From: an uncultured Bacteroidota bacterium
Lineage (GTDB): Bacteria > Bacteroidota > Bacteroidia > B-17B0 > Aurantibacillaceae
Direction: 5' to 3'
Length of the DNA stretch: 49,198 nt
Assembly (NCBI GenBank): GCA_903834765.1
Contig: CAILKE010000070.1
Coordinates: forward strand, 1-49,198
The translations under genes were made by a program, and so were the position numbers. This document shows positions 1 to 9,310 of this stretch, piece after piece. Below the pieces are notes generated by a model. That model was not told the origin of the DNA, made no database searches, and saw only the letters and a program-made list of their open reading frames with translations. Numbering within the stretch: position 1 is the first letter of the stretch; every line of letters starts with the position of its first letter.

Positions 1-1
1 A

Positions 2-73
2 TATACAGAAGAACTAAAAGAAACCATCTATGAAGTAGATAAAGAACAAAAAGTTATAAAAATAAAAAAATAA
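2..73 (+). CDS. C-terminal end of an unidentified CDS (5' end outside window)
   Basis: The second forward frame is open from the window edge and ends in TAA after 23 codons. The tail is rich in Lys and Glu and ends in KIKK. It would be convergent with the histidine kinase that ends 5 bases further on. Nothing in 23 residues identifies a family, and a short chance open frame is possible; the call rests only on an uninterrupted frame with ordinary codon use for this region. Confidence 0.35.
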   Translation, partial: YTEELKETIYEVDKEQKVIKIKK

Positions 74-78
74 AAATT

Positions 79-1356
79 CTATTTTTTTAAACCATTTTTT
101 ATATTTATAATAAATGTACTTCCTTTATTCTCTTTGCTAATAAAAGAAATATCGCCTCCAATAATAAATAACAATTTTCTAGTTATATTTAATCCTATTC
201 CTGTCCCTTTAGTATTTATAGCATTTTTGGCTCTAAAGAAATTTTCAAATATATGAAGTTCATCCTTTTTTGGTATTCCAATTCCTTTATCAATCACCTT
301 AAATAAAATATTTCCATTTTTTTTAATTTCTGAAACAATTTTAATTTCACCTCCATTTGGAGAATATTTATGGGCATTAATTATTAAATTATTTAAGCAA
401 GTTTTTACTATTTTTTTATCTAAGAAAACATCTATATTTTCGCCTAAATGATTATATTTAATAGAATGTATAGAATAAAACGATTTCGTTTCTTTAATTA
501 TAGATTCTATATATTCAGACAGATTAAATTCAGTAGGATTATTTTCAACTATACCATTTTCAATTTCTGTAGCAGACATAAAGTCCACTAAAATTTCTTT
601 TATTCGAGATACTGAATTTTTTATTTTCTTAAAATGATTTTCTTTCTTCTTTTCATCTCCCAAAAGATTATATTTTTCTATTAGTTCAGTGGACATTAAA
701 ATAGTTGATAATGGCGTTCTAAACTCATGAGATGCAATAGAAATAAATTGAGATTTAAGTTCGTTCAGCTCCTTCTCTTTGTTTAAAGCATATTCAAGTA
801 AATCTCTTCGAATTTCTCTAGACGTAATATCTATTATCGTAGTAATTATATATTTAAAATCATCACCTTCATCCTTTACCAATGAACTTTGTATTAAACC
901 ATTAAATACTGTACCATCTGATTTTTTAATATCGCATTCGAGGCGATGATTTTTACCGCCATCAATAACAAAATTTCTATGAAGATAAAACGCATCTTGA
1001 TGAGATTTTGAGTTTATAAAAAGAGACAAATGAGTGCCTAAAATTTGTTTTTTAGATTTACGCAATAATTCAATCGCTGAATCATTAACATTCAAAATAA
1101 CGCCATGTTTATCTAAAACAAAATAAGATGTTGGAGCATGTTTAAAAAAATCAAAATATTCTTCATTTATTTTTATTAATTGTTTTCGAATTGAAATAAG
1201 CTCATCATTTTGCATATCCAATTCAATTTTTTGAGCTTCTATTTCAATTTGTGTATCAGCCTGTAATATTTTTTTCGATTTTAATCGTTTAGATTTATTT
1301 TCACTTTCGTTATTATTACTTGACCCTACTTTGTCATTTTTTCCTGAAAACATCAT
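79..1356 (-). CDS. PAS-domain sensor histidine kinase
   Basis: 425 aa, no membrane segment, so a soluble sensor kinase. Residues about 30-65 look like a coiled coil and about 66-180 form a PAS domain. HisKA follows at about 198-265 with the phosphoacceptor H210 in the SHEFRTP box. The HATPase domain has an N box (N322/N327), a G1 box (D356-x-G-x-G), an F box (about 370-375) and a G2 box GTGIGL (384-389), so all catalytic elements are present. It starts 7 bases after the stop of the CheB-CheR fusion and is surely in the same operon. Many CheB-CheR-PAS proteins carry such a kinase as their own C-terminal domain; here it is a separate polypeptide. No response regulator is adjacent, so the phosphotransfer partner is unknown. 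The start is the first ATG of two consecutive ones. Confidence 0.9.
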   Translation of the reverse strand: MMFSGKNDKVGSSNNNESENKSKRLKSKKILQADTQIEIEAQKIELDMQNDELISIRKQLIKINEEYFDFFKHAPTSYFVLDKHGVILNVNDSAIELLRKSKKQILGTHLSLFINSKSHQDAFYLHRNFVIDGGKNHRLECDIKKSDGTVFNGLIQSSLVKDEGDDFKYIITTIIDITSREIRRDLLEYALNKEKELNELKSQFISIASHEFRTPLSTILMSTELIEKYNLLGDEKKKENHFKKIKNSVSRIKEILVDFMSATEIENGIVENNPTEFNLSEYIESIIKETKSFYSIHSIKYNHLGENIDVFLDKKIVKTCLNNLIINAHKYSPNGGEIKIVSEIKKNGNILFKVIDKGIGIPKKDELHIFENFFRAKNAINTKGTGIGLNITRKLLFIIGGDISFISKENKGSTFIINIKNGLKK

Positions 1357-1363
1357 ACTCCTT

Positions 1364-4339
1364 TTATTTTCTTAATTTTTTTTCTTCCATAATTTCCTTC
1401 CAAATACCAACAATATATGCTGAACGACCATTATCTGGGGCAAAATATCTTATAGAATTAACAAATTGTTTATACTTTCCATCATGACATTTCCATTTAA
1501 AAGGCAAATCAGAACTGCCTTTTTTTGAAATAGTTTCAAATGCATTTTTTATTTTCTTTTTATCTAGCGGATGAATTTTATCAAACCAAAATGATGATTT
1601 TTTAATAATCTGCTCAGGTAAAAAGCCCATTACTTTTTCAGAACTCTTTCCAACAAATGTAATTTTTATTTCAGAATCAAACACACAAGTATAAGGCACT
1701 GTGGGTAAATTTTCTAAAATCATATCTAAATGTTCATTTGTCTTTTTTAAAACTTCTTCGGTATTTTTTTTATCTGTAATATCCACAAACGTAACAAGTA
1801 CACCCTCTATAATGTTATTGGAAGTACGATAAGGAAGAATACGCATATGATACCAATTTCCATCAATAGCTTGAATATCATGTGCTTTAACCGCAAGAGT
1901 TTTAAGCGCAAGCTTAACGTCATCAGCAAGCGATTTATAAACAATATTACTAGTAAGATGAGTAACTGGCCGGTCAATATCTGATGCTATCAAATTAAAT
2001 ATTTTAGTAGCTTCGGGTGTAAATCGTTTTATATTTAAATCTTTATCAAGAAAAATAGTTGCAACTTCAATACTTGATAAGCGGTTATTCAAATCATCGT
2101 TAGCCTTAGACAATTGATCAATTTTACCAGATAATTCAGAATTAACAGTTATTAATTCTTCACTCAATGAATGGAGCTCCTCTCTGGAGGTTTCTAACTC
2201 TTCATTTGAACTTTGCAACTCCTCAATAGATGATTGATATTCTTCATTATTAGTTTGCAAATCATTATTTAATATCTCGAGCTCATTAATTGCTATTTGC
2301 AAATGTTCTCGTGTAATCTTCAATTCCTTTTCAACATCATTTATGTTGCTTTTAGAATTTTTACTTTTTATCACTGATTTTTTCTTATCAACTTTAACAG
2401 TATTTTCAACCGTTTCAAAAACAATCATCAAAGCGCCTAAATCAACATTTTTTGTAAGTATTGGTTTTACAATTAAACTTATTAATTGAAAATGATCATC
2501 AACTTTTACATTAATTGGTGTCGTCATCAACTCAGATTTAAGCATTCTCACTTTTTGAATGCTTGCTTCTAAATTAGATTTTAACCCTTTTATGGTCATT
2601 TCTATAATATTCAGATTAGCCTCTCCAGAAGAAAGTTTCGTGTATGGCCCAATATTACCAAACGAATATAATACCTTATTACTTTTATCAATAATTACGG
2701 CTGGTGACGCATAATTGTCAAGTAAATTTTTTTCTATAAGACTAGACATATTAATTTTATTTCTAACTCCAGTACTTAATATTGTTGAAGGTAACATTGG
2801 ATTTTTCCATTCATCTGACAATTCAAATTTTGTACTATATTTCTTAAAAATATCATCTGATTTCTTTTTATAAATCTTTATTTTCGAGTCAAATCCTGAA
2901 AACAAATTACTGAACTCATTAATACTCTCTGAAGTACCTAATAATAATATACCTTCTTTATTTAAACTGTAATGAAAAAGCGGAATGACTTTTTTCTGTA
3001 ATTCACTATTCATGTATATCAAAAGGTTACGACAGGTAATCAAATCAATCTTAGAAAAAGGTGGGTCCTTAATAACGTTATGGTGAGCAAATACAACCAT
3101 CTCCCTTATTTCTTTTTTTAGTTGAAACTCATTACCTGAGCGAATAAAGTGACGTGCTAATCTCTCTGCACCAACATTTACCATATTACTCACAGCATAT
3201 AAACCATTTCGAGCAATACTAATTGCCTCTTTATCAATATCAGAGGCAAAGATTACAACTTTAATATATTGTTTGTTTTTTTCAAGTGCTTCTCTAAATA
3301 AGATAGCTAAAGAGTAAGCTTCTTCACCCGTTGAGCAACCACATACCCAAACTCGTATTTCTTGCTTTTCCAGACAATTTTTTAATAAGTAGGGAATTAC
3401 TTTTTTTTCAATGCTATTAAAAACATCCGTATCTCTAAAAAATGAGGTAACTCCAATTAAAAAATCTTGATATAGCTTTTCAATTTCAATGGGATTATTT
3501 TCAAGAAAATCAATGTAACTTTCTAAAGTACTTATTTTATTGAGCGCCAATCTTTTTGTTATTCGGCGAATAATTGTATTTGTTTTGTAATTAGAAAAAT
3601 CATAACCAGTTTGATGACGAATCATCAAAAATATTTTATTAAAATTATCAGATAAAGTAATATTCGAAACGTCATCCGTTAAAGTGGATATTCCATTTAT
3701 TTTATTAATATATTTTATTATTTCTGCCGGCATTTTTTCAGGAGTCAAAATGTAATCGGATGCCTTGGCGGTAATAGCACTATTTGGCATGCTTTGAAAT
3801 TGAGCGGAATCAGGCTCTTGAGCTATCGTCATTCCACCTCCTGCTTTAATTTCCTTTAATCCTGCAGTACCATCTACGCCAGTTCCAGATAAGACAATGC
3901 CAATTGCTTTATCTTTTTGATCTTCTGCTAAAGAACTAAAAAAAGAGTCGATTGTTTTTTTATTAGTTCTAAACTTCTTAGGCTCAATTAATTGCAATTT
4001 TCCATCCAATATATTTAAATCTTTATTAGGAGGAATAATAAACACGCAATTAGGTTTTACAACCATTCCATCGCTTACCTCTGAAACATTCATTTTTGTA
4101 TGCCCACCTAATAACTCAGCTAATAAGCTTTTACGTGTTGGCTCCAAATGTTGTACAATTACAAAAGCTAATCCTGTATCACTTGGAGTATAATCAAAAA
4201 ACAATCTAAGCGCTTCTAATCCTCCTGCAGAAGCGCCTATACCAACAATAATTAAATCTTGTTTATGGCTTGGTAATGAAGTTTTTTTAGGCTTATTACT
4301 TTTTCTTTCTACACTCTTATTTAGACTATTTTTCTTCAC
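1364..4339 (-). CDS. CheB-CheR fusion with PAS domains (methylesterase/methyltransferase signalling protein)
   Basis: 991 aa. Residues about 28-210 are a CheB methylesterase domain with the catalytic triad in place: S37 in GASAGG, H64 in VQHLEP and D156 in GTGVDG. There is no CheB-type receiver domain in front. Residues about 225-495 are CheR, an SAM-dependent methyltransferase, with the CGCSTGEEAYS motif from 333 and CRNLLIYM from 436. About 665-755 is a Glu/Leu-rich coiled coil, then two PAS domains (about 755-855 and 868-985). The protein ends after the second PAS without a kinase, and a separate histidine kinase follows 7 bases downstream. Family knowledge: such fusions act in non-flagellar sensory pathways, often with unknown substrates. 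No chemoreceptor gene is in the window. An FNR-like dyad lies about 120 bases upstream. Confidence 0.92.
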   Translation of the reverse strand: MKKNSLNKSVERKSNKPKKTSLPSHKQDLIIVGIGASAGGLEALRLFFDYTPSDTGLAFVIVQHLEPTRKSLLAELLGGHTKMNVSEVSDGMVVKPNCVFIIPPNKDLNILDGKLQLIEPKKFRTNKKTIDSFFSSLAEDQKDKAIGIVLSGTGVDGTAGLKEIKAGGGMTIAQEPDSAQFQSMPNSAITAKASDYILTPEKMPAEIIKYINKINGISTLTDDVSNITLSDNFNKIFLMIRHQTGYDFSNYKTNTIIRRITKRLALNKISTLESYIDFLENNPIEIEKLYQDFLIGVTSFFRDTDVFNSIEKKVIPYLLKNCLEKQEIRVWVCGCSTGEEAYSLAILFREALEKNKQYIKVVIFASDIDKEAISIARNGLYAVSNMVNVGAERLARHFIRSGNEFQLKKEIREMVVFAHHNVIKDPPFSKIDLITCRNLLIYMNSELQKKVIPLFHYSLNKEGILLLGTSESINEFSNLFSGFDSKIKIYKKKSDDIFKKYSTKFELSDEWKNPMLPSTILSTGVRNKINMSSLIEKNLLDNYASPAVIIDKSNKVLYSFGNIGPYTKLSSGEANLNIIEMTIKGLKSNLEASIQKVRMLKSELMTTPINVKVDDHFQLISLIVKPILTKNVDLGALMIVFETVENTVKVDKKKSVIKSKNSKSNINDVEKELKITREHLQIAINELEILNNDLQTNNEEYQSSIEELQSSNEELETSREELHSLSEELITVNSELSGKIDQLSKANDDLNNRLSSIEVATIFLDKDLNIKRFTPEATKIFNLIASDIDRPVTHLTSNIVYKSLADDVKLALKTLAVKAHDIQAIDGNWYHMRILPYRTSNNIIEGVLVTFVDITDKKNTEEVLKKTNEHLDMILENLPTVPYTCVFDSEIKITFVGKSSEKVMGFLPEQIIKKSSFWFDKIHPLDKKKIKNAFETISKKGSSDLPFKWKCHDGKYKQFVNSIRYFAPDNGRSAYIVGIWKEIMEEKKLRK

Positions 4340-4456
4340 ATGATATTACTTTAAAGATACATTAATATTTTACATTTTTTTAGAAAAACATTAATAAAAT
4401 CAAAGTTAACTACCTATTATTTCTTACAAAGCTAATATTTCAAGTACATTTCGCAC

Positions 4457-4470
4457 ATGATAAAAATCAA
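4457..4470. promoter_or_regulatory. FNR-like dyad upstream of the CheB-CheR operon
   Basis: ATGATAAAAATCAA contains a perfect TGAT-N4-ATCA core. It lies about 118 bases before the CheB-CheR start and about 99 bases before the small ORF on the other strand. It is one of several such sites near regulatory and stress genes in the window. Binding is inferred, not shown. Confidence 0.4.
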
Positions 4471-4568
4471 TTTATAAAGTGTATTAATATTTGTTATTTT
4501 CCTTAAAAATAATATTAGTAACAATTATTGATTATTAAAACACATAATTGCATGATATTTAATTGATT

Positions 4569-4712
4569 ATGTCAATTATAAAATTTAAAAAGCCTAATAA
4601 TAGTATAAAAAGAATAAAGCTAAAAAAAGCAGTATTGTCTGCTGAAAGAGTTAGTAAAGTTGAAAATTATCTTGAAATTGAGGTTAAAGTATTTTCTTTT
4701 AAATACACATAA
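4569..4712 (+). CDS. 47-aa basic protein of unknown function
   Basis: ATG to TAA, 47 codons. The protein starts MSIIKFKK, is Lys-rich in its first half, and has a more acidic, valine-rich second half. No family recognised, no signal peptide or membrane segment. Support for a real gene is indirect: it fills an otherwise empty region between CheB-CheR and the CBS gene, and its stop is followed after 13 bases by a strong intrinsic terminator in the right orientation. That terminator also serves the convergent CBS gene, so it does not prove transcription of this ORF. No clear ribosome binding site is visible. Confidence 0.45.
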   Translation: MSIIKFKKPNNSIKRIKLKKAVLSAERVSKVENYLEIEVKVFSFKYT

Positions 4713-4725
4713 CATAAAAAGTTAC

Positions 4726-4755
4726 AAAAAAAGCTGGTATTACCAGCTTTTTTTT
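4726..4755. terminator. Bidirectional intrinsic terminator
   Basis: A perfect inverted repeat AAAAAAAGCTGGTA (4726-4739) pairs with TACCAGCTTTTTTT (4741-4754). It forms a GC-centred stem with a loop of about 5 bases and A/T tracts on both sides. It works for the convergent CBS gene (stop 4 bases away) and for the 47-codon ORF. Confidence 0.85.
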
Positions 4756-4758
4756 GTT

Positions 4759-5283
4759 TTATTCTTCGTCATACATTTCCATTTCATATTCCTCTTGTTC
4801 TATTTTTTCTTTAACCGAATTTTCTCTATCGAAAAGTGATTTAATGGTTTTTGCAAGATTTTCATCTTTTGATGAAACATTACCTAAATCTTCTTTTTCA
4901 TTTAAAGCATGCAAAAGAAGGGTATTAATAGAAATCATACCTTTTAATTTACCTTCATTATTTGTTACAGGCAAGCGGCTAATCTTGTTTTTTCTCATTT
5001 CTTTAAGAGCTTCAAGAATATTAATATCTGCCTTAATAGTATGAACCCTTTCTTTAGGCATTATTTCTTTTACCTTTAGTTCAGATAAATTTTTTGTGGT
5101 ATTATTTGCAAAAGAAAGGCAGATGTCGCGATCAGTAATTATTCCAAGTACTTTATCATCCTTATCAATAACTGGCAAAGCCCCCAAATTAGCGTATTTC
5201 ATGATTTTTGTGGCATTGGCTAATTTTGTTTCTGGAGAGCAGAACTCACCAATACCTTCTGTCATTAAGTCTTTAACTTTCAT
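4759..5283 (-). CDS. Two-CBS-domain protein
   Basis: 174 aa. Two CBS motifs at about residues 3-60 and 70-130 form a Bateman module, which in this family binds adenine nucleotides such as AMP, ATP or related ligands. The first CBS carries the typical GIITDRDI segment. The C-terminal tail (about 135-174) is charged and ends in an acidic run. There is no attached enzyme or transporter domain, so it is a stand-alone nucleotide sensor of unknown target. Such proteins often sit in universal-stress regulons. A perfect GTGA-N6-TCAC dyad lies about 93 bases before the start, suggesting control by a CRP/FNR-type regulator. It is monocistronic, with its own terminator. Confidence 0.85.
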   Translation of the reverse strand: MKVKDLMTEGIGEFCSPETKLANATKIMKYANLGALPVIDKDDKVLGIITDRDICLSFANNTTKNLSELKVKEIMPKERVHTIKADINILEALKEMRKNKISRLPVTNNEGKLKGMISINTLLLHALNEKEDLGNVSSKDENLAKTIKSLFDRENSVKEKIEQEEYEMEMYDEE

Positions 5284-5374
5284 AATAATAAATTTTAAGG
5301 TTTATATTAATTTTATCTTACATCAAAGTTCGTACAACTATATTTTTTATAAAATGAGGTTGCACATATTGCAT

Positions 5375-5390
5375 AGTGATAGAGATCACT
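5375..5390. promoter_or_regulatory. CRP/FNR-type dyad upstream of CBS gene
   Basis: AGTGATAGAGATCACT is a perfect 6-bp-arm palindrome with a 4-base spacer. It fits both GTGA-N6-TCAC (CRP type) and TGAT-N4-ATCA (FNR core). It is the best-formed site of the group and lies about 93 bases before the CBS start codon. Confidence 0.55.
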
Positions 5391-5448
5391 AATTATATAT
5401 GTTAAATTTGGTTAACTCATTTTTTTTATAATAAAAATATTTGCATAT

Positions 5449-5483
5449 AAAAAAAGCGTCCAGAGTTACCTGAACGCTTTTTT
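5449..5483 (-). terminator. Intrinsic terminator of the SprB-repeat adhesin
   Basis: AAAAAGCGTCCAG (5451-5463) pairs with CTGAACGCTTTTT (5470-5482) with a single C-A mismatch and a short loop, flanked by A and T runs. It lies 26 bases beyond the adhesin stop on the minus strand. Confidence 0.7.
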
Positions 5484-5508
5484 GTTTTTAAAACAAACAA
5501 ACAATTAA

Positions 5509-8500
5509 TTATTTACTGATATTAATCTTTTTAGTGATTGTGTTGTTGTTAATATAAACTTTAACAAAATACGTTCCATTTAAAAGATCTGAAGTATATA
5601 CTCTTGCAACAGAAGCGTTAACTTCACTTGCAAAAACTGTTTGACCAAGTAAGTTTACAAACTCAACTTTATCAATTTTATAGCCTAATGCTTCAATAGT
5701 AGCGAACTCATTAGCTGGATTAGGGTAAACTTTTACCTCACCAGCGTTAATTGTAACGTTTGCTATTCCTGCAGCAATACCTACATTAAATGTCATAGAT
5801 GATGTACATCCTTTCCAATCAGTAGTAGTTACCATATATGAACCAGGATTCAAACCAGAGATGTCTTGAGTTGTTGCACCATTTGACCAGATATAAGTAT
5901 AAGGATTAGTTCCACCAGTAGGAGTAATATCAATAGAACCATTTAATGATGATGATGATGAAGCATCATTAATAACACCATTAACAATTAATGGAGCTGA
6001 AGGCTGCGTAACTGTGAAAGTTTTAACGCCTGTACAACCATTAAAATCCGTTACTAATACAGAATAAACTCCAGCTGGAAGATTTCCAATTGATGAAGAA
6101 GTCTCTTCGGTTGACCAGTAAATAGAATATGGAGTAACACCACCTGTAAGATTAAGACTAATCATACCATTATTACCACCAGCACAAGACACGTTATTAA
6201 TACTAGAAGTTAAATTTAAAAGAGCTGGTTCTGAAATTAGATGATTTGTTGTAATGATGCAATTGTTAGCATCTTTCACATAAACAACATAATTCGTATT
6301 TCCTGTTAAACCAGTGAATGAATTTGCTGAAGAATAAGTTGTACCATTAATACTATATAAGTATGGGCTAGTTCCTCCAAAAGCGTTAACATGTATTTCT
6401 CCGTTATTTGCACCATAACAAGTTGAATTTAATGAACCTATAAGGGCAGTAATTTCAGTTGGTTGAACAATTGTAAATGTTGAAGAACCAACACAATTAG
6501 CAGCATCTTTAACTAATACTGTATAACTTCCATTAGATAATGAATTAAATACTGTTCCTGATTGGAAAGAAAAACCACCATTAAGGCTGTATGCTAAAAA
6601 TCCTGCTCCTCCAGAAGCTGCTATTGTTGCAGAACCCGAAGCGCCTCCATAACAAGAAACGCTAGTTGTAGATGGCGCAATTAAGAAAGCATTTGGCTGA
6701 GTAATTACTTTTGTAACTGAAGCAATACATCCGTTTGCATCTTTTACTTGAATAACATAAGTACCAGCAGATAAATCAGTTAATACATTAGATGTTTGGA
6801 AAGAAACACCATCAGTGCTATATAAAATAGTACCAGTTCCTCCTGATATAGTATTAATAGTTACTGATCCATCTTTACCTCCATGACAAGAAACATTTTG
6901 TGAAGATGAAGCTGTAATTGTTGGTCCACCTGCAGAAATAATTACTCCTGAAACTATTTTGTTACATCCTGAACCATCTTTTACCACTACAAAATGCACA
7001 CCAGCATTAAGTGATGAGAATGAACCGGTACCAGCAAAAGTTACTCCATCAATACTATATTGATATCCTGAACCTGAACCACCTGCTGCAACAACCATAA
7101 TTGAACCATTTGTAAAAGTACAAGTAGCATTAGTTGTATTTACAGTAGTAGTAATTGCTGGAGGTTGACTTACAGAAATTACAGAAGATAAACTACAATT
7201 ATTCATATCCATAATTGAAACAGTATATGATCCTGCAGGTAAATTATTAAATGTTCCTACACTAGAATAACCATCTCCTAAACTATAAGAATAACCACCA
7301 TTACCACCAGCAGCTAAAGCCGTGATAGATCCATTTTCCAAACTATTACAAGATGCAGCAACTGTTGATAATGATGCTGTTAACGCTGTAGGTGCAGTAA
7401 CTGCAACCGTTTGTGTTATAACACAGCTCGTTACATCTTTTACATATACCGTATATATACCAGCAGCTAAACCTGAAAAATTTGAACCTGATTGATAAGT
7501 AGTACCATTAAGACTATAATTACGAGTTCCTGTTCCACCTGTAGATGATACATTTATTTGTCCATTGCTTGCTCCATTACAAAGTGCTGGAATAGCAGAT
7601 GTTGTAAGCACTAAAGATGGTCCTTCATAAACATTTATATGTGTATGGTTCGTACAACCTGCATTGTCTTTTACGACACAAGTATATGAACCTGCAGTAA
7701 CACCTGTAAATATACCGATAGATTGGTAAGTAATACCACCGTTAATACTGTATTGAACAGATCCAGTTCCACCGAATGAAGTTAATGTAATAGAACCGTC
7801 ATTACCTCCAAAACAACTTACATTATTAATGTTTGGCAATAATAATATAGGGCCTGTAAGTGAATTGATAATTACTAATGTTGAAGTAGAACAGCCATTT
7901 GCATCTTTTACAGTTAATAAATGAGGACCAGCTGATAAACTTGAAAAAGTTCCACTTGTTAAAAAACTTCCACCATCTAATTTATAAGTTAATGGAGCAA
8001 CTCCTCCTGAAGAAGATGCTGTAAGTGCACCACTATTTGTACCACAACTAGCATTCGTTATTAATACTGGATTTATAGATATTCCTGCTGGTTCTGTGAT
8101 AGTTACAACAGTGCTATTTGTACAACCTTTAGCATCCTTAATATTTAATGTATAAGTCCCCGCTATTAAGCCAGTAAAATTTGGACTTGATTGCCAAGAT
8201 CCGCCATTCTTATTATAAGTATATGGAGCAGCACCAAAATGAGCGCTCGCAACAAAACTTCCGTTATTAGCTCCGTTACAATTTACATTAACAACAGATG
8301 TTGAAGTTACTGCTAATCCAACTGAAACACTACTAGTAAAAGTTTTTGTACAAACTCCTGACCAACCTTCAATTTTTGTTGTTAGAGTAGTAGTATATGC
8401 ACCTCCAGCTGTATATGTATGAGATGGATTCATTGCATTCGATACAGCAGATCCATCACCAAAATTCCAAGCATAATATGTATTTGTAGACATTGCTCTA

Positions 8501-9231
8501 GGCAAAGCTATTTTATTAAACATACTATCCTTTGTCATTTGAGTAGTGTTTGAAAATGTAATTGAACTACCAATACTATAACAAGATGAAGCTGTTGTAA
8601 AACTAGGACTATTTATATTTGACATATTTGGAACAATATAAAAATCTCCATCTTTGCCAAAGCTATTTTTAGCACTACTCCAATTGTTACCTGTAGAAGT
8701 TCCAGCCAACGAAGCTAAATCTTGTCCTCCACCCTCACCATTTCCAGTGTATTGAAGGTTGAAAACATTTCCAAATGGAAACCCGCTTGTAATTTCAACT
8801 GTAACAGCAAAACGATTATTGACAGTAACCCCACCAGGGAATGTTACATTTATATATCCAACACTATTATCAGGTATAGACCACCATGTGTGATTTGATG
8901 AAGCAATTAAAGTAGTTGGCTTGCCACTTGCATCAACGTTATAAACACCAAATTTTAAAGGTACACCAGCTAAAATACCAATACCAGGATAAGATCCATA
9001 AACCCTAACACTTGTTATTTTACCAGGCCCTGAATAATTATATGTTTGAGAAGCCTTTTCCTCAAAACCATTTTGTAATTGATATGCTCCTGTGCCTCCA
9101 ACGTTTTTAAAGCTTACAAAGCCATTTAAATCATCGTTACACGGGGGTGGAGAAACCAAAAGTGTTTGTGCCTGAACGCACGACAACCACAAGCATGCAC
9201 TCGCGGTAAGTAATGTAATTTTCGTTTTCAT
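5509..9231 (-). CDS. Large secreted adhesin with PKD and SprB-like repeats, T9SS type A sorting domain
   Basis: 1240 aa from the ATG at 9231. The open frame runs 31 codons further upstream, but only this ATG puts a signal peptide (MKTKITLLTASACLWLSCVQAQ, about 22 residues in two parts: basic start, hydrophobic core, AQ end) at the N-terminus. The upstream part would also overlap likely operator sites. About residues 25-215 are a secreted domain I do not recognise. A PKD-like domain follows at about 250-300, with the NFGDGS motif. Residues about 310-1155 are 11 SprB-like repeats of about 77 aa. The last 74 residues are a type A T9SS sorting domain starting KVYPNP. The protein should be exported by Sec, moved across the outer membrane by T9SS and anchored on the surface. 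SprB itself is the gliding adhesin, but these repeats also occur in non-gliding surface proteins. It appears monocistronic. Confidence 0.88.
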   Translation of the reverse strand: MKTKITLLTASACLWLSCVQAQTLLVSPPPCNDDLNGFVSFKNVGGTGAYQLQNGFEEKASQTYNYSGPGKITSVRVYGSYPGIGILAGVPLKFGVYNVDASGKPTTLIASSNHTWWSIPDNSVGYINVTFPGGVTVNNRFAVTVEITSGFPFGNVFNLQYTGNGEGGGQDLASLAGTSTGNNWSSAKNSFGKDGDFYIVPNMSNINSPSFTTASSCYSIGSSITFSNTTQMTKDSMFNKIALPRAMSTNTYYAWNFGDGSAVSNAMNPSHTYTAGGAYTTTLTTKIEGWSGVCTKTFTSSVSVGLAVTSTSVVNVNCNGANNGSFVASAHFGAAPYTYNKNGGSWQSSPNFTGLIAGTYTLNIKDAKGCTNSTVVTITEPAGISINPVLITNASCGTNSGALTASSSGGVAPLTYKLDGGSFLTSGTFSSLSAGPHLLTVKDANGCSTSTLVIINSLTGPILLLPNINNVSCFGGNDGSITLTSFGGTGSVQYSINGGITYQSIGIFTGVTAGSYTCVVKDNAGCTNHTHINVYEGPSLVLTTSAIPALCNGASNGQINVSSTGGTGTRNYSLNGTTYQSGSNFSGLAAGIYTVYVKDVTSCVITQTVAVTAPTALTASLSTVAASCNSLENGSITALAAGGNGGYSYSLGDGYSSVGTFNNLPAGSYTVSIMDMNNCSLSSVISVSQPPAITTTVNTTNATCTFTNGSIMVVAAGGSGSGYQYSIDGVTFAGTGSFSSLNAGVHFVVVKDGSGCNKIVSGVIISAGGPTITASSSQNVSCHGGKDGSVTINTISGGTGTILYSTDGVSFQTSNVLTDLSAGTYVIQVKDANGCIASVTKVITQPNAFLIAPSTTSVSCYGGASGSATIAASGGAGFLAYSLNGGFSFQSGTVFNSLSNGSYTVLVKDAANCVGSSTFTIVQPTEITALIGSLNSTCYGANNGEIHVNAFGGTSPYLYSINGTTYSSANSFTGLTGNTNYVVYVKDANNCIITTNHLISEPALLNLTSSINNVSCAGGNNGMISLNLTGGVTPYSIYWSTEETSSSIGNLPAGVYSVLVTDFNGCTGVKTFTVTQPSAPLIVNGVINDASSSSSLNGSIDITPTGGTNPYTYIWSNGATTQDISGLNPGSYMVTTTDWKGCTSSMTFNVGIAAGIANVTINAGEVKVYPNPANEFATIEALGYKIDKVEFVNLLGQTVFASEVNASVARVYTSDLLNGTYFVKVYINNNTITKKINISK
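5767..8304 (-). repeat. Eleven tandem SprB-like repeats in the adhesin gene
   Basis: Each unit is about 70-77 codons with the pattern C-x-G-(A/G)-x-x-G-x-I/V near its start, a YS-x-(N/D)G turn, AG-x-Y/H, then VKD-x-x-G/N-C at the end. Ten units keep both cysteines. The last unit, nearest the sorting domain, has lost the first cysteine, where a serine run occurs. The repeats are diverged in DNA, so this is an old array and not a recent duplication. Confidence 0.85.
5947..5961 (-). repeat. In-frame TCA microsatellite (five Ser codons)
   Basis: Five TGA units on the plus strand read as five consecutive TCA serine codons in the adhesin. They sit exactly where the first cysteine of the eleventh SprB-like repeat is expected. 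Slippage here would change the protein by single serines without breaking the frame. Confidence 0.6.
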
Positions 9232-9310
9232 TTTTTTTAAGTTTAATTTGTTACGATGCAAAAGAACAAAAGGTATGTGTTTGGCTAAATGTGAGAACTC
9301 ACAAGCATAA

